A stretch of DNA of 64,000 nt from Prolixibacteraceae bacterium UBA1413 (GTDB lineage Bacteria > Bacteroidota > Bacteroidia > Bacteroidales > Prolixibacteraceae), in NCBI GenBank assembly GCA_002304925.1, contig DBPT01000032.1, forward strand, positions 187,460 to 251,459, in the 5' to 3' direction. How positions within the stretch are numbered: the stretch's first letter is position 1; each line of letters begins with the position of its first letter. Shown piece after piece: positions 42,852 to 51,304 of this stretch. A program made the position numbers and the translations under genes. The notes beneath the pieces are model-generated. The model made no database searches. It was given only the letters and a program-made list of their open reading frames with translations, and was not told where the DNA came from.

Positions 42852-44330
42852 ATGAAGAAAGGAGTGCTTTTATTTTTCATTTTGGGTTTTTTCTTCTTCC
42901 GGGGGTATTCACAGGAAACAAGGTTACCGGAGGAGGAAATCTTCCATTCCGTTTCGAGCCACGATCTGCTGGATTATGCTGCTGAGCTAAGTTCGGCTCC
43001 TTACGAAGGCCGGCTTTCAGGATCTCCGGGATATGAGAAGGCAGCACGCTGGGTGGCCCTTCAGCTGAAAAGCTGGGGCATCAGGCCTCTCCTGCCCGAT
43101 TCGAGTTATTTTCAGTGGTTTTCCAATCCCTGGACCGAAGTGTTGGATCCCGGAAGCGTGATCTTGTTGCCATCAAAGGGTGTCGCTCGTACCACCAGGC
43201 GGGTCCTGGAATTTCCGGAGGAGTTTTTCCCGGGGTCCAACAGTGCTTCGGGCAAGGTTACGGGGGAGGTGGTTTATGCCGGATTTGGCATCAGTGCGCC
43301 GGAATTGGAGTATGATGATTACGCGGGGCTGGATGTCCGCGATAAGATTGTCATGCTGGAGTCGGGAGTTCCCTATTCGAAGAATGACAGCCTGCTGAAA
43401 AGCTGGGAAAAATACAGTTATCACCGCTATAAATTTGCCCGGGCCCGGGAATTGGGAGCGGCAGGCCTTCTTTATACCGGGTTGGTGGCTAATCCGAATA
43501 CCAGCTACCTGGACGGGTTTGTATATGCTCACGTCGGTGAAGCCGTTGCCGGGGAATTGATGAAAGAGAGCGGCCATACCTATGCGTCCCTGAAAAAGGA
43601 GATTTCGCAAACGCTTAAACCCAACTCCTTCGAGACTGGCCGGAAAGTGACAATAAAGGCAAAAACCCGCCATTTTGGGGAAAACCGGTCCTGTAATGTG
43701 ATCGGCATGATCGAAGGTTCCGATCCGCTGCTGAAAGAAGAGGCGTTGATTGTGGGAGCCCACCTTGATGCGGTGGGTCATCCCGGCATGTTGTTTCCCG
43801 GTGCCTTGGACAACGCCTCAGGGTGCGCCGACCTGCTCGGAGCGGCAAAGGCTCTCGCTTCTTCGGGCGTTAAACCTGCCAGGACCATCATATTCGTATT
43901 TTTTGGCGGGGAAGAGTGCGGCCTCTACGGCAGCAGGGCCAGTGTGGAAAATCCCTGGTGGCCGCGTGAAAAAGTACTCTTTATGCTCAACCTTGACATG
44001 GTGGGAAACGGAAAGGGTTTTTTCCTACAGGGTGGACTTTCATACCCTGCTTACCTGGAACATTTTCAACAGGTAAACAATGAATTCATTCACAGAAACT
44101 TACGCTCGTCAGAGAACCGCATTTCTTACGGACGACCGCGTACCGATAGCGCTGTCTTCCAAACGGCGGGATACCCGACGATGAACCTCTGGACCACCGA
44201 ATCGGTAAAAACGGTCTATTATCACCATCCGCTGGACAATACCGCAGGCCTTACCCCTGAAATTATGGAAGATGCCGCTAAACTTATCGCTCTGAGCCTT
44301 CTCCGGATTGCCAACGACATCCTGTTATGA
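42852..44330 (+). CDS. M28 family zinc peptidase with PA domain
   Basis: A 492-residue secreted peptidase. The start at 42852 gives a clear signal (KKGVLLFFILGFFFFRGYSQ). A PA-like insert (VVYAGFGISAPELEYDDYAGL) precedes the catalytic domain. Zinc ligands and general base are visible: VGAHLDAVGH, GALDNASGCADLL, FFGGEECGLYGS and LNLDMVGNG, with a final His in YYHHPLDN. It is probably an aminopeptidase acting on peptides in the periplasm or outside the cell. It overlaps the DUF2797 gene by 4 bp (ATGA), so they are co-translated. Confidence 0.92.
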   Translation: MKKGVLLFFILGFFFFRGYSQETRLPEEEIFHSVSSHDLLDYAAELSSAPYEGRLSGSPGYEKAARWVALQLKSWGIRPLLPDSSYFQWFSNPWTEVLDPGSVILLPSKGVARTTRRVLEFPEEFFPGSNSASGKVTGEVVYAGFGISAPELEYDDYAGLDVRDKIVMLESGVPYSKNDSLLKSWEKYSYHRYKFARARELGAAGLLYTGLVANPNTSYLDGFVYAHVGEAVAGELMKESGHTYASLKKEISQTLKPNSFETGRKVTIKAKTRHFGENRSCNVIGMIEGSDPLLKEEALIVGAHLDAVGHPGMLFPGALDNASGCADLLGAAKALASSGVKPARTIIFVFFGGEECGLYGSRASVENPWWPREKVLFMLNLDMVGNGKGFFLQGGLSYPAYLEHFQQVNNEFIHRNLRSSENRISYGRPRTDSAVFQTAGYPTMNLWTTESVKTVYYHHPLDNTAGLTPEIMEDAAKLIALSLLRIANDILL

Positions 44331-45124
44331 TTGCCGAGGGAAACATACTGAAAATGCGGGCGGAGTATGATACGCCAGTGCAATATTTTCTGCCTGTCGG
44401 GGATGCGGAACTTTGTATGAACGATCTGATCGGGAAGGAAATCCGGTTCATCTTCGGCGGACAGGTCAACTGTATTTCGTGCGGTAAGGTGACGCGAACC
44501 TCTTACGGGCAGGGATTCTGTTACAACTGTCTGCAAACCGCTCCTGAAGCCGCCGAATCGGTCCTGCAGCCCCAGCTTTCAAAAGCCCATTTCGGCATTG
44601 CCCGCGACATGGAATATGCTGAAAAATATGACCTTATCGAACATGTAGTTTACCTGGTGCTATCGCCGGGATTGAAGGTGGGGGTTACCCGGCACCATCA
44701 GGTTCCGGTGCGTTGGATAGACCAGGGAGCTGCCGCTGCCATGCCGCTGGCAAAAACACCCAACCGCCATATCGCAGGGGTCATGGAAGGTTGGCTCAAA
44801 CAGTTCTATTCCGACAAAACCAACTGGCGGGATATGCTCACCAACAAACAGGCGCCCGAGACTGACCCTGCCGGGGAAAAAAGAAAAGCCCTGGAATTGC
44901 TGCCGGCGGAACTGAAAAAACACGCCTATGAACCTGATGAAATCACCCGCATCAACTACCCGGTTCTCCGGTATCCCGAAAATGTCACCCCGCTTTCATT
45001 GGACAAAACGCCGCAAATCTCCGGGAAACTCACCGGAATCAGGGGACAATACCTGATCTTTGACGGGGGATACGTCCTTGGTATCAGAAAGCATAACGGT
45101 TACCTCCTCACGGTAGAATGGTGA
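44327..45124 (+). CDS. DUF2797 domain protein
   Basis: A 265-residue protein of the DUF2797 family, cytoplasmic by composition. It has a four-Cys zinc-knuckle-like segment (CISCGKVTRTSYGQGFCYNC, about residues 45-64) and then ARDMEYAEKYDLIEHVVYLV and LKVGVTRHHQVPVRWIDQGA, which resembles a GIY-YIG nuclease-like core. Function is not established. The 4-base overlap with the M28 peptidase gene suggests translational coupling rather than shared function. Confidence 0.85.
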   Translation: MIAEGNILKMRAEYDTPVQYFLPVGDAELCMNDLIGKEIRFIFGGQVNCISCGKVTRTSYGQGFCYNCLQTAPEAAESVLQPQLSKAHFGIARDMEYAEKYDLIEHVVYLVLSPGLKVGVTRHHQVPVRWIDQGAAAAMPLAKTPNRHIAGVMEGWLKQFYSDKTNWRDMLTNKQAPETDPAGEKRKALELLPAELKKHAYEPDEITRINYPVLRYPENVTPLSLDKTPQISGKLTGIRGQYLIFDGGYVLGIRKHNGYLLTVEW

Positions 45125-45245
45125 AAGGAAAGGTTTTTTATTCGTGGTTGAGAATTCTTTCAAACTGATATAACTCCTGATTTGATTCGCGGGATTTTTG
45201 TTAATTTGAACCGGAATCTGAAAATCATCTTAAATAATAAACTAC

Positions 45246-46262
45246 ATGGAAAATTTGGATTGGAAAAACCTGGGATTTGGTTACAGAAAAACCGATTACA
45301 ATGTTAGGTGTTACTTCCGTGACGGGAAGTGGGGAGAGCTGGAAGTGAGTTCTTCGGAATACATCATCCTTCATATAGGGGCTACCGCTCTTCATTACGG
45401 GCAGGAAGCCTTTGAAGGGCTCAAGGCTTTTATGGGCAGGGACGGAAAGGTGCGGATTTTCAGGCTTGACGAGAATGCCCTTCGTTTGCAGCGTTCCTGT
45501 GAGGGGATTCTGATGCAGCAATTTCCGGTGGAGAAATTTGAAGAGGCGGTCAAGATGGCGGTCAGGATGAACAAGGCATACATCCCGCCCTATGAGACGG
45601 GAGCTTCTCTCTATATCAGGCCTTTGCTGATCGGTACCGGGGCGGAGATCGGTGTTAAACCCGCTTCGGAATATCTGTTCATTGTTTTTGTCATGCCCGT
45701 GGGTCCCTATTTTCCGCAGGGTTTTCAACCCACCGATCTGATCATCCTGCGCCAGTATGACCGTGCGGCGCCCCAGGGCACCGGAAAATACAAAGTGGGC
45801 GGAAATTATGCCGCCAGCATGGTAGCCGGGTACAAAGCAAAAAAAGGAGGCTATTCCGCCGTGCTCTATCTCGACAGCCGGGAAAAGAAATATATCGATG
45901 AATGCGGACCGGCCAATTTCTTCGGAATCAAGGACAATACTTACGTAACGCCTGAATCGGATTCCATTCTTCCTTCCATTACCAATAAGAGCCTGATGAC
46001 CCTGGCGGAAGAAATCGGCATGAAGGTGGAGCGCCGGAAAGTCCCCTATGAAGAACTGTCCACTTTTGAGGAGATAGGTGCCTGCGGAACGGCAGCCGTC
46101 ATCTCACCTATTAAAAGGATTTACGATGCTGACGAAAACCGGGAATTTCTTTACGGAAAGGAACCGGGCCTCTGGAGCACCAGGTTATACAACAAGTTGC
46201 GTGCGATCCAGTACGGGGATGAATCCGACAGGTATGGCTGGACTACCGTCGTGGAGCTTTGA
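45246..46262 (+). CDS. ilvE: Branched-chain amino acid aminotransferase
   Basis: A 338-residue fold-type IV PLP enzyme that interconverts Leu, Ile and Val with their keto acids. It shows HYGQEAFEGLKAFMGRDGKV, ALRLQRSCEGILMQQFP, YIRPLLIGTG, KYKVGGNYAASMVAGYKAKK with the PLP Lys, YLDSREKKYIDECGPANFFGI and SITNKSLMTLAEEIGM. It is a single gene with its own upstream region (45125-45245) and no other ilv gene next to it. A weak promoter (TTTG 45181-45184 and TAATTTG 45202-45208) can be drawn. Confidence 0.95.
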   Translation: MENLDWKNLGFGYRKTDYNVRCYFRDGKWGELEVSSSEYIILHIGATALHYGQEAFEGLKAFMGRDGKVRIFRLDENALRLQRSCEGILMQQFPVEKFEEAVKMAVRMNKAYIPPYETGASLYIRPLLIGTGAEIGVKPASEYLFIVFVMPVGPYFPQGFQPTDLIILRQYDRAAPQGTGKYKVGGNYAASMVAGYKAKKGGYSAVLYLDSREKKYIDECGPANFFGIKDNTYVTPESDSILPSITNKSLMTLAEEIGMKVERRKVPYEELSTFEEIGACGTAAVISPIKRIYDADENREFLYGKEPGLWSTRLYNKLRAIQYGDESDRYGWTTVVEL

Positions 46263-46290
46263 TTTTTTATCTATTAAAAATGTACTTTTG
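46258..46290 (+). promoter_or_regulatory. Promoter of asnS with both -33 and -7 boxes
   Basis: TTTG (46258-46261) and TACTTTTG (46283-46290) are separated by 21 bases, the best match to the Bacteroidota TTTG / TAnnTTTG promoter in the window. The -33 box overlaps the ilvE stop codon. Transcription should start about 30 bases before the asnS ATG. Confidence 0.65.
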
Positions 46291-46325
46291 TAGCCCGAAT
46301 AATAATGGGTTAACAAATTGCATTT

Positions 46326-47762
46326 ATGAACAGGAAGAAAGTCAGGGAAATTCTCTGCAGCGGTGAGACCGGCGCCGAAGTGCTGGTGAAAGGATGGGTA
46401 AGGACAAAACGAAGCAGTAAGAATGTCAGTTTCATTGCGCTGAACGATGGTTCGGTCATCCATAACCTGCAGGTGGTTGTCGATGTCAATGATTTTGACG
46501 AGTCACTTCTGCGGGATATCAACACAGGTGCAGCACTTGCGGTGAGGGGTGTTCTTATGCCCTCGTCGGGCAGCGGCCAGAAGGTGGAACTTGTGGCGCG
46601 CGAAATAGAACTCCTGGGACCGGCTGATCCCGAGAAATTTCCCATTCAGCCCAAGAAGCATTCCCTGGAGTTCCTGCGTGAAAACGCCCATCTCCGCTTC
46701 CGTACCAATACCTTCGGTGCCATCTTCCGGATCCGTCATGCCATGGCTTTCGCGATCCATGACTATTTTAACCGGCACGGGTTTTATTATCTACATACGC
46801 CCATTATCACCGCTTCGGATGCCGAAGGTGCCGGGCAGATGTTCCGGGTGACCACCCTGGATGCGCTGAAACCCCCGCTCACCCCGGAAGGCAACGTGGA
46901 TTTTTCATCCGATTTCTTCGGACGCCCCACCAACCTCACCGTTTCGGGTCAGCTCGAAGGTGAGCTGGGAGCCACAGCCCTTGGTGAAATCTATACCTTC
47001 GGACCTACCTTCAGGGCCGAAAACTCAAATACTACCCGTCACCTGGCTGAATTCTGGATGATAGAACCTGAAATGGCCTTTTATGATCTGAAAGATACCA
47101 TGGACCTTGCCGAGGACTTCCTCAAATTCCTGATCCGGTATGCCCTTGACCATTGTGCCGATGATCTGACCTTCCTGGCCGGAAGACTCAGAGAGGAGGA
47201 AAAAGGAAAACCTGCAGAACAGCAGTCTATGGACCTGATTGAAAAACTGAAATTCGTCGCTGAAAATGACTTTGAGCGACTGACCTATTCCGGGGCTGTC
47301 GAAATCCTGAAAAATTCAAACCATTACAAGAAAAAGAAATTCCAGTTTCCGGTGGAGTGGGGTGTCGACCTGCAAAGTGAACATGAACGCTATCTTGTGG
47401 AGCGCCATTTTAAAAAGCCGGTGATCCTGATCGACTACCCCAAAGAGATCAAAGCGTTTTATATGAAACAGAATGACGACGGTAAAACCGTGGCAGCCAT
47501 GGATGTGTTGTTCCCACAGATCGGTGAAATCATCGGGGGATCACAACGGGAGGAGAATTTTGATAAACTGGTCGCGCGTATGGAGGAAATGCACATTCCC
47601 GTGGACGAGCTGTGGTGGTATCTCGATACCCGCCGTTTCGGCACGGTTCCCCACAGCGGGTTCGGACTGGGATTTGAGCGGTTCATTCTCTTTATCACCG
47701 GCATGGGGAATATCAGGGATGTCATCGCCTTCCCGAGAACCCCCAAAAATGCCGAATTCTGA
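46326..47762 (+). CDS. asnS: Asparaginyl-tRNA synthetase
   Basis: A 478-residue class IIb enzyme that charges tRNA-Asn. The N-terminal OB-fold anticodon-binding domain (VLVKGWVRTKRSSKNVSFIA) is followed by the catalytic core: FRIRHAMAFAIHDYFNRHGF, EIYTFGPTFRAENSNTTRHL (motif 2), and GFGLGFERFILFITGMGNIR (motif 3). The presence of AsnRS means Asn-tRNA can be made directly. It has its own promoter upstream. Confidence 0.96.
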   Translation: MNRKKVREILCSGETGAEVLVKGWVRTKRSSKNVSFIALNDGSVIHNLQVVVDVNDFDESLLRDINTGAALAVRGVLMPSSGSGQKVELVAREIELLGPADPEKFPIQPKKHSLEFLRENAHLRFRTNTFGAIFRIRHAMAFAIHDYFNRHGFYYLHTPIITASDAEGAGQMFRVTTLDALKPPLTPEGNVDFSSDFFGRPTNLTVSGQLEGELGATALGEIYTFGPTFRAENSNTTRHLAEFWMIEPEMAFYDLKDTMDLAEDFLKFLIRYALDHCADDLTFLAGRLREEEKGKPAEQQSMDLIEKLKFVAENDFERLTYSGAVEILKNSNHYKKKKFQFPVEWGVDLQSEHERYLVERHFKKPVILIDYPKEIKAFYMKQNDDGKTVAAMDVLFPQIGEIIGGSQREENFDKLVARMEEMHIPVDELWWYLDTRRFGTVPHSGFGLGFERFILFITGMGNIRDVIAFPRTPKNAEF

Positions 47763-47808
47763 CCGCTGGGAATTTTAATCCAGATGTGCTCTTTCCGGGA
47801 AAAAATAT

Positions 47809-47816
47809 TAAATTTG
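47809..47816 (+). promoter_or_regulatory. -7 box for rpoN
   Basis: TAAATTTG matches TAnnTTTG, 23 bases before the rpoN ATG. A weak TGTG (47785-47788) lies 20 bases upstream as a -33 candidate. Confidence 0.45.
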
Positions 47817-47838
47817 AAGTGATTCGTCTGTCCTGAAA

Positions 47839-49293
47839 ATGAAACAGAAACTTTCTTTACAGCAGAAGATGCTGCAGAAACTTTCGCCGCAGCAGATTCA
47901 GGTGATCAAGCTGCTGGAAATACCTGCGCTTCAGCTTGAGCAACGCATCAAGAAAGAGCTGGAAGAAAATCCTGTACTTGAGGTGGAGGAAGATTCCCAT
48001 TATGGGGAGGAAGAGGTAGAAACACCGGAGCTCAGGAGCGAAGAAGACAAGGACAACGAAGAATTTTCTGTTGAAGATTATATGCCGGAAGACGAAATCC
48101 CCGGATACAGGCTCCAAACCAACAACTATTCTCCCGACGACAGGCAGGTGGACATTCCCTTTTCGGTAGGCGACACCTTTCACGAATATTTACAGCAGCA
48201 GGCCGAAATGGAAAATTTCTCCGACAGGGAACTTCAGCTGGCCAAATATATCCTCGGGAATATCGACGAGGATGGTTATTTGCGGCGCGACCTGCTTTCG
48301 ATAAGCGATGACCTGGCTTTTCACCTTAACATGGATGTTCAGGAGGAGGAACTGGAAAAAATCCTTCGGGTGATCCAGGGATTTGATCCCCCTGGGGTGG
48401 GAGCCCGGAATCTGCAGGAGAGCCTGCTGCTTCAGCTCGAAAGGAGGAACAGCGAACACCGCATACTGGCAACCACCATCATCAGGGACCATTTTGAGGA
48501 GTTCACCAGGAGACATTATGATAAAATTACCCGCCGGCTGAATGTGGATGACGAGGAGCTTAAACAAGCCATTGACCTGATCCTGAAACTCAATCCCAAA
48601 CCCGGAAGCTCCTACAGCAATCCGCATAACAAATCCAACCAGCACATCGTTCCCGATTTTATTTTGGAAGTTATTGACGGTGAGCTTCAGCTGAGCCTTA
48701 ACCAGAGGAACATGCCGGAACTCCGCATCAACGAATCCTATCTGGACATGTTACGTTCCCTGGCAGGCCCCAAAAGCAACGGTAGCAGAAACAACAGGGA
48801 GGCAGCCTCCTTTGTGAGGCAGAAGCTCGATTCCGCGAAATGGTTCATCGATGCCATCAGGCAGCGGCAGCATACCCTGCTGGCCACCATGTCGGAAATA
48901 ATCGATTTTCAAAAAGAGTATTTTCAGGATGGGGACGAGACCCGGTTAAAACCCATGATCCTGAAAGATATCGCCGAGCGTACCGGACTGGATATCTCTA
49001 CCGTGTCGCGGGTCTCCAATAGCAAGTATATCCAGACCCATTTCGGAATCTATCCCCTTAAATTTTTCTTCTCGGAAGCGATGCAAAAAGATACCGGCGA
49101 AGAGGTCTCCTCCCGGGAAATAAAAAAGATTCTCAGAGATGTCATTGATAATGAAGATAAACGACACCCTGTTACCGATGAAAAACTGACGGAAATCCTG
49201 AAGGAGAAATCCTACAACATTGCCCGCCGCACCGTCGCCAAGTACAGGGAACAACTCGACATACCCGTTGCACGGCTCCGGAAGGAGTTGTAA
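47839..49293 (+). CDS. rpoN: RNA polymerase sigma-54 factor
   Basis: A 484-residue sigma-54. Region I has QQKMLQKLSPQQIQVIKLLE with the Gln/Leu-rich activator-contact region. An acidic region II is at about residues 50-95. The core-binding domain (VGARNLQESLLLQLERRNSE) and HTH (LKDIAERTGLDISTVSRVSN) follow, and the C-terminal RpoN box lies in ARRTVAKYREQL. It directs transcription from -24/-12 promoters with AAA+ activators. No activator gene is adjacent. Confidence 0.96.
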   Translation: MKQKLSLQQKMLQKLSPQQIQVIKLLEIPALQLEQRIKKELEENPVLEVEEDSHYGEEEVETPELRSEEDKDNEEFSVEDYMPEDEIPGYRLQTNNYSPDDRQVDIPFSVGDTFHEYLQQQAEMENFSDRELQLAKYILGNIDEDGYLRRDLLSISDDLAFHLNMDVQEEELEKILRVIQGFDPPGVGARNLQESLLLQLERRNSEHRILATTIIRDHFEEFTRRHYDKITRRLNVDDEELKQAIDLILKLNPKPGSSYSNPHNKSNQHIVPDFILEVIDGELQLSLNQRNMPELRINESYLDMLRSLAGPKSNGSRNNREAASFVRQKLDSAKWFIDAIRQRQHTLLATMSEIIDFQKEYFQDGDETRLKPMILKDIAERTGLDISTVSRVSNSKYIQTHFGIYPLKFFFSEAMQKDTGEEVSSREIKKILRDVIDNEDKRHPVTDEKLTEILKEKSYNIARRTVAKYREQLDIPVARLRKEL

Positions 49294-49312
49294 GGCATTG
49301 CGCCAAAGATCA

Positions 49313-50014
49313 TCACTCCTTGAATTTGTACCCGATCCCCTTGAGGGTTTTGATGTGATCGTTTCCTATTTTTTCCCGGAGTTTCCTGATATGAACATCA
49401 ATGGTGCGGTCACCGACCACCACGTTTTCCCCCCATACTGAAAAATAGATTTCTTCGCGAGTGAATACCTTCCCCGGTTTTGATACCAGAAGGGATAAAA
49501 GCTCAAACTCCTTCCTGGGGAGGATCATCTCTTCATTTCCTAATTTCACCAGGTATCTTTCCCGGTCTATTGTCAGGTTTCCGAAAGAAACGGTATTTTC
49601 CGACACGGCGGTTTCAGTTTCTACGGGTGTTGAGGCGTGCCGTTTAAGCAGCGCCTTGACCCGGCTTACCAACACCTTGGGCCGGATGGGTTTGGTGATG
49701 TAATCGTCGGCGCCGGCTTCAAATCCTGCAATCTGGGAATAATCCTCCCCCCGCGCCGTGAGAAACGCCACCAGGGTGTTCCCGAGAGCGGGGATCTTCC
49801 GGATCTCCTCACAGGTGACAATCCCATCCATCTCGGGCATCATCAAATCGAGGAGGATCAGGTGTGGCGGGTTTTTTTCCGCAATTCTCAGCGCCTCCCT
49901 TCCATTGGTAGCCGTGTAAACGGCGAACCCTTCCTTTTCAAGATTGTAACTGATGAACTCCAGGATATCGTCTTCGTCATCCACCAGCAGTATCTTTAAT
50001 TTCTCTTCGCCCAT
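49313..50014 (-). CDS. OmpR/PhoB-type response regulator
   Basis: A 233-residue response regulator. The receiver (residues 1-120) has acidic LVDDEDD, the phosphoacceptor in LILLDLMMPEMDG, Thr in VAFLTARGED and Lys in DDYITKPIRP. The winged-helix output (about 135-233) has ILPRKEFELLSLLVSKPGKVF and VDVHIRKLREKIG-like DVHIRKLREKIGNDHIKTL. It is 84 bp after the histidine kinase gene on the same strand, with the PiT phosphate transporter divergent beyond, so a PhoB-like role in phosphate control is likely. The RprY branch is an alternative. Confidence 0.92.
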   Translation of the reverse strand: MGEEKLKILLVDDEDDILEFISYNLEKEGFAVYTATNGREALRIAEKNPPHLILLDLMMPEMDGIVTCEEIRKIPALGNTLVAFLTARGEDYSQIAGFEAGADDYITKPIRPKVLVSRVKALLKRHASTPVETETAVSENTVSFGNLTIDRERYLVKLGNEEMILPRKEFELLSLLVSKPGKVFTREEIYFSVWGENVVVGDRTIDVHIRKLREKIGNDHIKTLKGIGYKFKE

Positions 50015-50098
50015 AAACCGAGTTATTTTTTTTCAAAATTAACGGTTCCTGATTACCTTTCTGACTTTCCTTACTTAAAAAGCAGAGTACCCTGCTGT

Positions 50099-51139
50099 TT
50101 ATTTTGCCTTTTCAAGTGAAAAGGTAAAGGTGGTGCCTTCTTCAACCTTGCTTTTGACATTGATCCGCTGGTTGTGGGCTTCAATGATATGCTTCACGAT
50201 GGAAAGGCCCAATCCGGTCCCCCCTTGTTCGCGGCTTCTCGATTTATCAACCCTGAAGAACCGCTCAAATACCCGCGGAAGATCCTTCTTTTCCATCCCG
50301 ATCCCGTCATCCGACACCTCTACCATCACATGATCCTCCATGTCGTAAAATCCCACCCTGACAAAACCGTTTTTCTTTCCGTATTTTATTCCGTTGTTAA
50401 TCAGGTTATTAAGGACTTCGTTTATCCGTTTCCTGTCGGCCAGTACGTAAATCGGCTTATCGGGTCGTACCGAAAATTCCAGGTTCATTTTTCGCTCGGC
50501 CGCCTGCATCTGTTCCATTTCAAAAACCTCTTCCGACAGTCTCACAATGTCAAATTTCTCGATCTTCAGTTTCAGTTCTCCCGATTCCAGTTTGGTGATG
50601 GATTCCAGGTCCTCAATGATCGAAATCATCCGGTTGATGTTGTTTTCGGTTCTGTGCAGATAGAGTTTGTTAATCTTGGGATTATCGATGCCCCCTTCGA
50701 GCAGGGTGAGAATATATCCCTGAATATTAAAGATGGGTGTTTTGAGTTCGTGGGATACGTTTCCCACAAATTCCTTGCGATAGCGCTCCAGATCCTTCAG
50801 TCTTTCGATTTCCTGGGTCTGGATATTCGCCCATGTTTCAACATCGGTTTTAAGTTCCGACAGGATATTACCGTTGGTGTCCCTGTAATTGTCCTGCTTT
50901 TTTCCGGAGGCGGGCAAGTCGAGGATCGTTTTGTAAACCGGTTTGATCTTGTCGCTGATGTATATTTTCAAAAAGAAATGCATAATAAAGTATGCGCTGA
51001 CTGCAAAGACCAGAATGAGGCTGAGCATCAGCCACAGACCGGCATTTGAATAATAGGCGGCAAGCATGAGAAATCCGGCCAGGACCGAAAGAATCACGGA
51101 GATATGAAAAGCCAGTTGCCTTGAAGAATAGGTCTTCAT
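50099..51139 (-). CDS. PhoR-like sensor histidine kinase
   Basis: A 346-residue membrane kinase with two N-terminal transmembrane segments (about residues 10-30 and 35-58) and no large sensor domain between them. The DHp domain has FVGNVSHELKTPIFNIQGYI, with the phosphorylated His. The ATPase domain has the N box (NEVLNNLINNGIKYG), G1 (SDDGIGMEKKD), F box (FERFFRVDKSRSREQ) and G2 (GGTGLGLSIVKHII). It lies upstream of the response regulator and divergent from the phosphate transporter. The near-absence of a periplasmic loop suggests it senses through a membrane partner, as PhoR does. Confidence 0.92.
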   Translation of the reverse strand: MKTYSSRQLAFHISVILSVLAGFLMLAAYYSNAGLWLMLSLILVFAVSAYFIMHFFLKIYISDKIKPVYKTILDLPASGKKQDNYRDTNGNILSELKTDVETWANIQTQEIERLKDLERYRKEFVGNVSHELKTPIFNIQGYILTLLEGGIDNPKINKLYLHRTENNINRMISIIEDLESITKLESGELKLKIEKFDIVRLSEEVFEMEQMQAAERKMNLEFSVRPDKPIYVLADRKRINEVLNNLINNGIKYGKKNGFVRVGFYDMEDHVMVEVSDDGIGMEKKDLPRVFERFFRVDKSRSREQGGTGLGLSIVKHIIEAHNQRINVKSKVEEGTTFTFSLEKAK

Positions 51140-51274
51140 TTTAATGCCGATTAATGCCGACTGAAATGCAAAAATAGGGAATAATCTTTCATGCTGATTG
51201 ATAGCTAATTGATGATTTGTTAATGTTTATTTAATAATTTTGAAGTTAAACGGGTTAATCATAATCTGTATCTG

Positions 51275-51282
51275 TACTTTTG
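51275..51282 (+). promoter_or_regulatory. -7 box for the phosphate transporter
   Basis: TACTTTTG matches TAnnTTTG, 23 bases before the ATG. No TTTG-type -33 lies at the expected distance (the nearest, 51239-51242, is about 32 bases away), which suits an activator-dependent promoter under a PhoB-like regulator. Confidence 0.45.
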
Positions 51283-51304
51283 CCGTTGGTTTAGAAAACG
51301 ACCT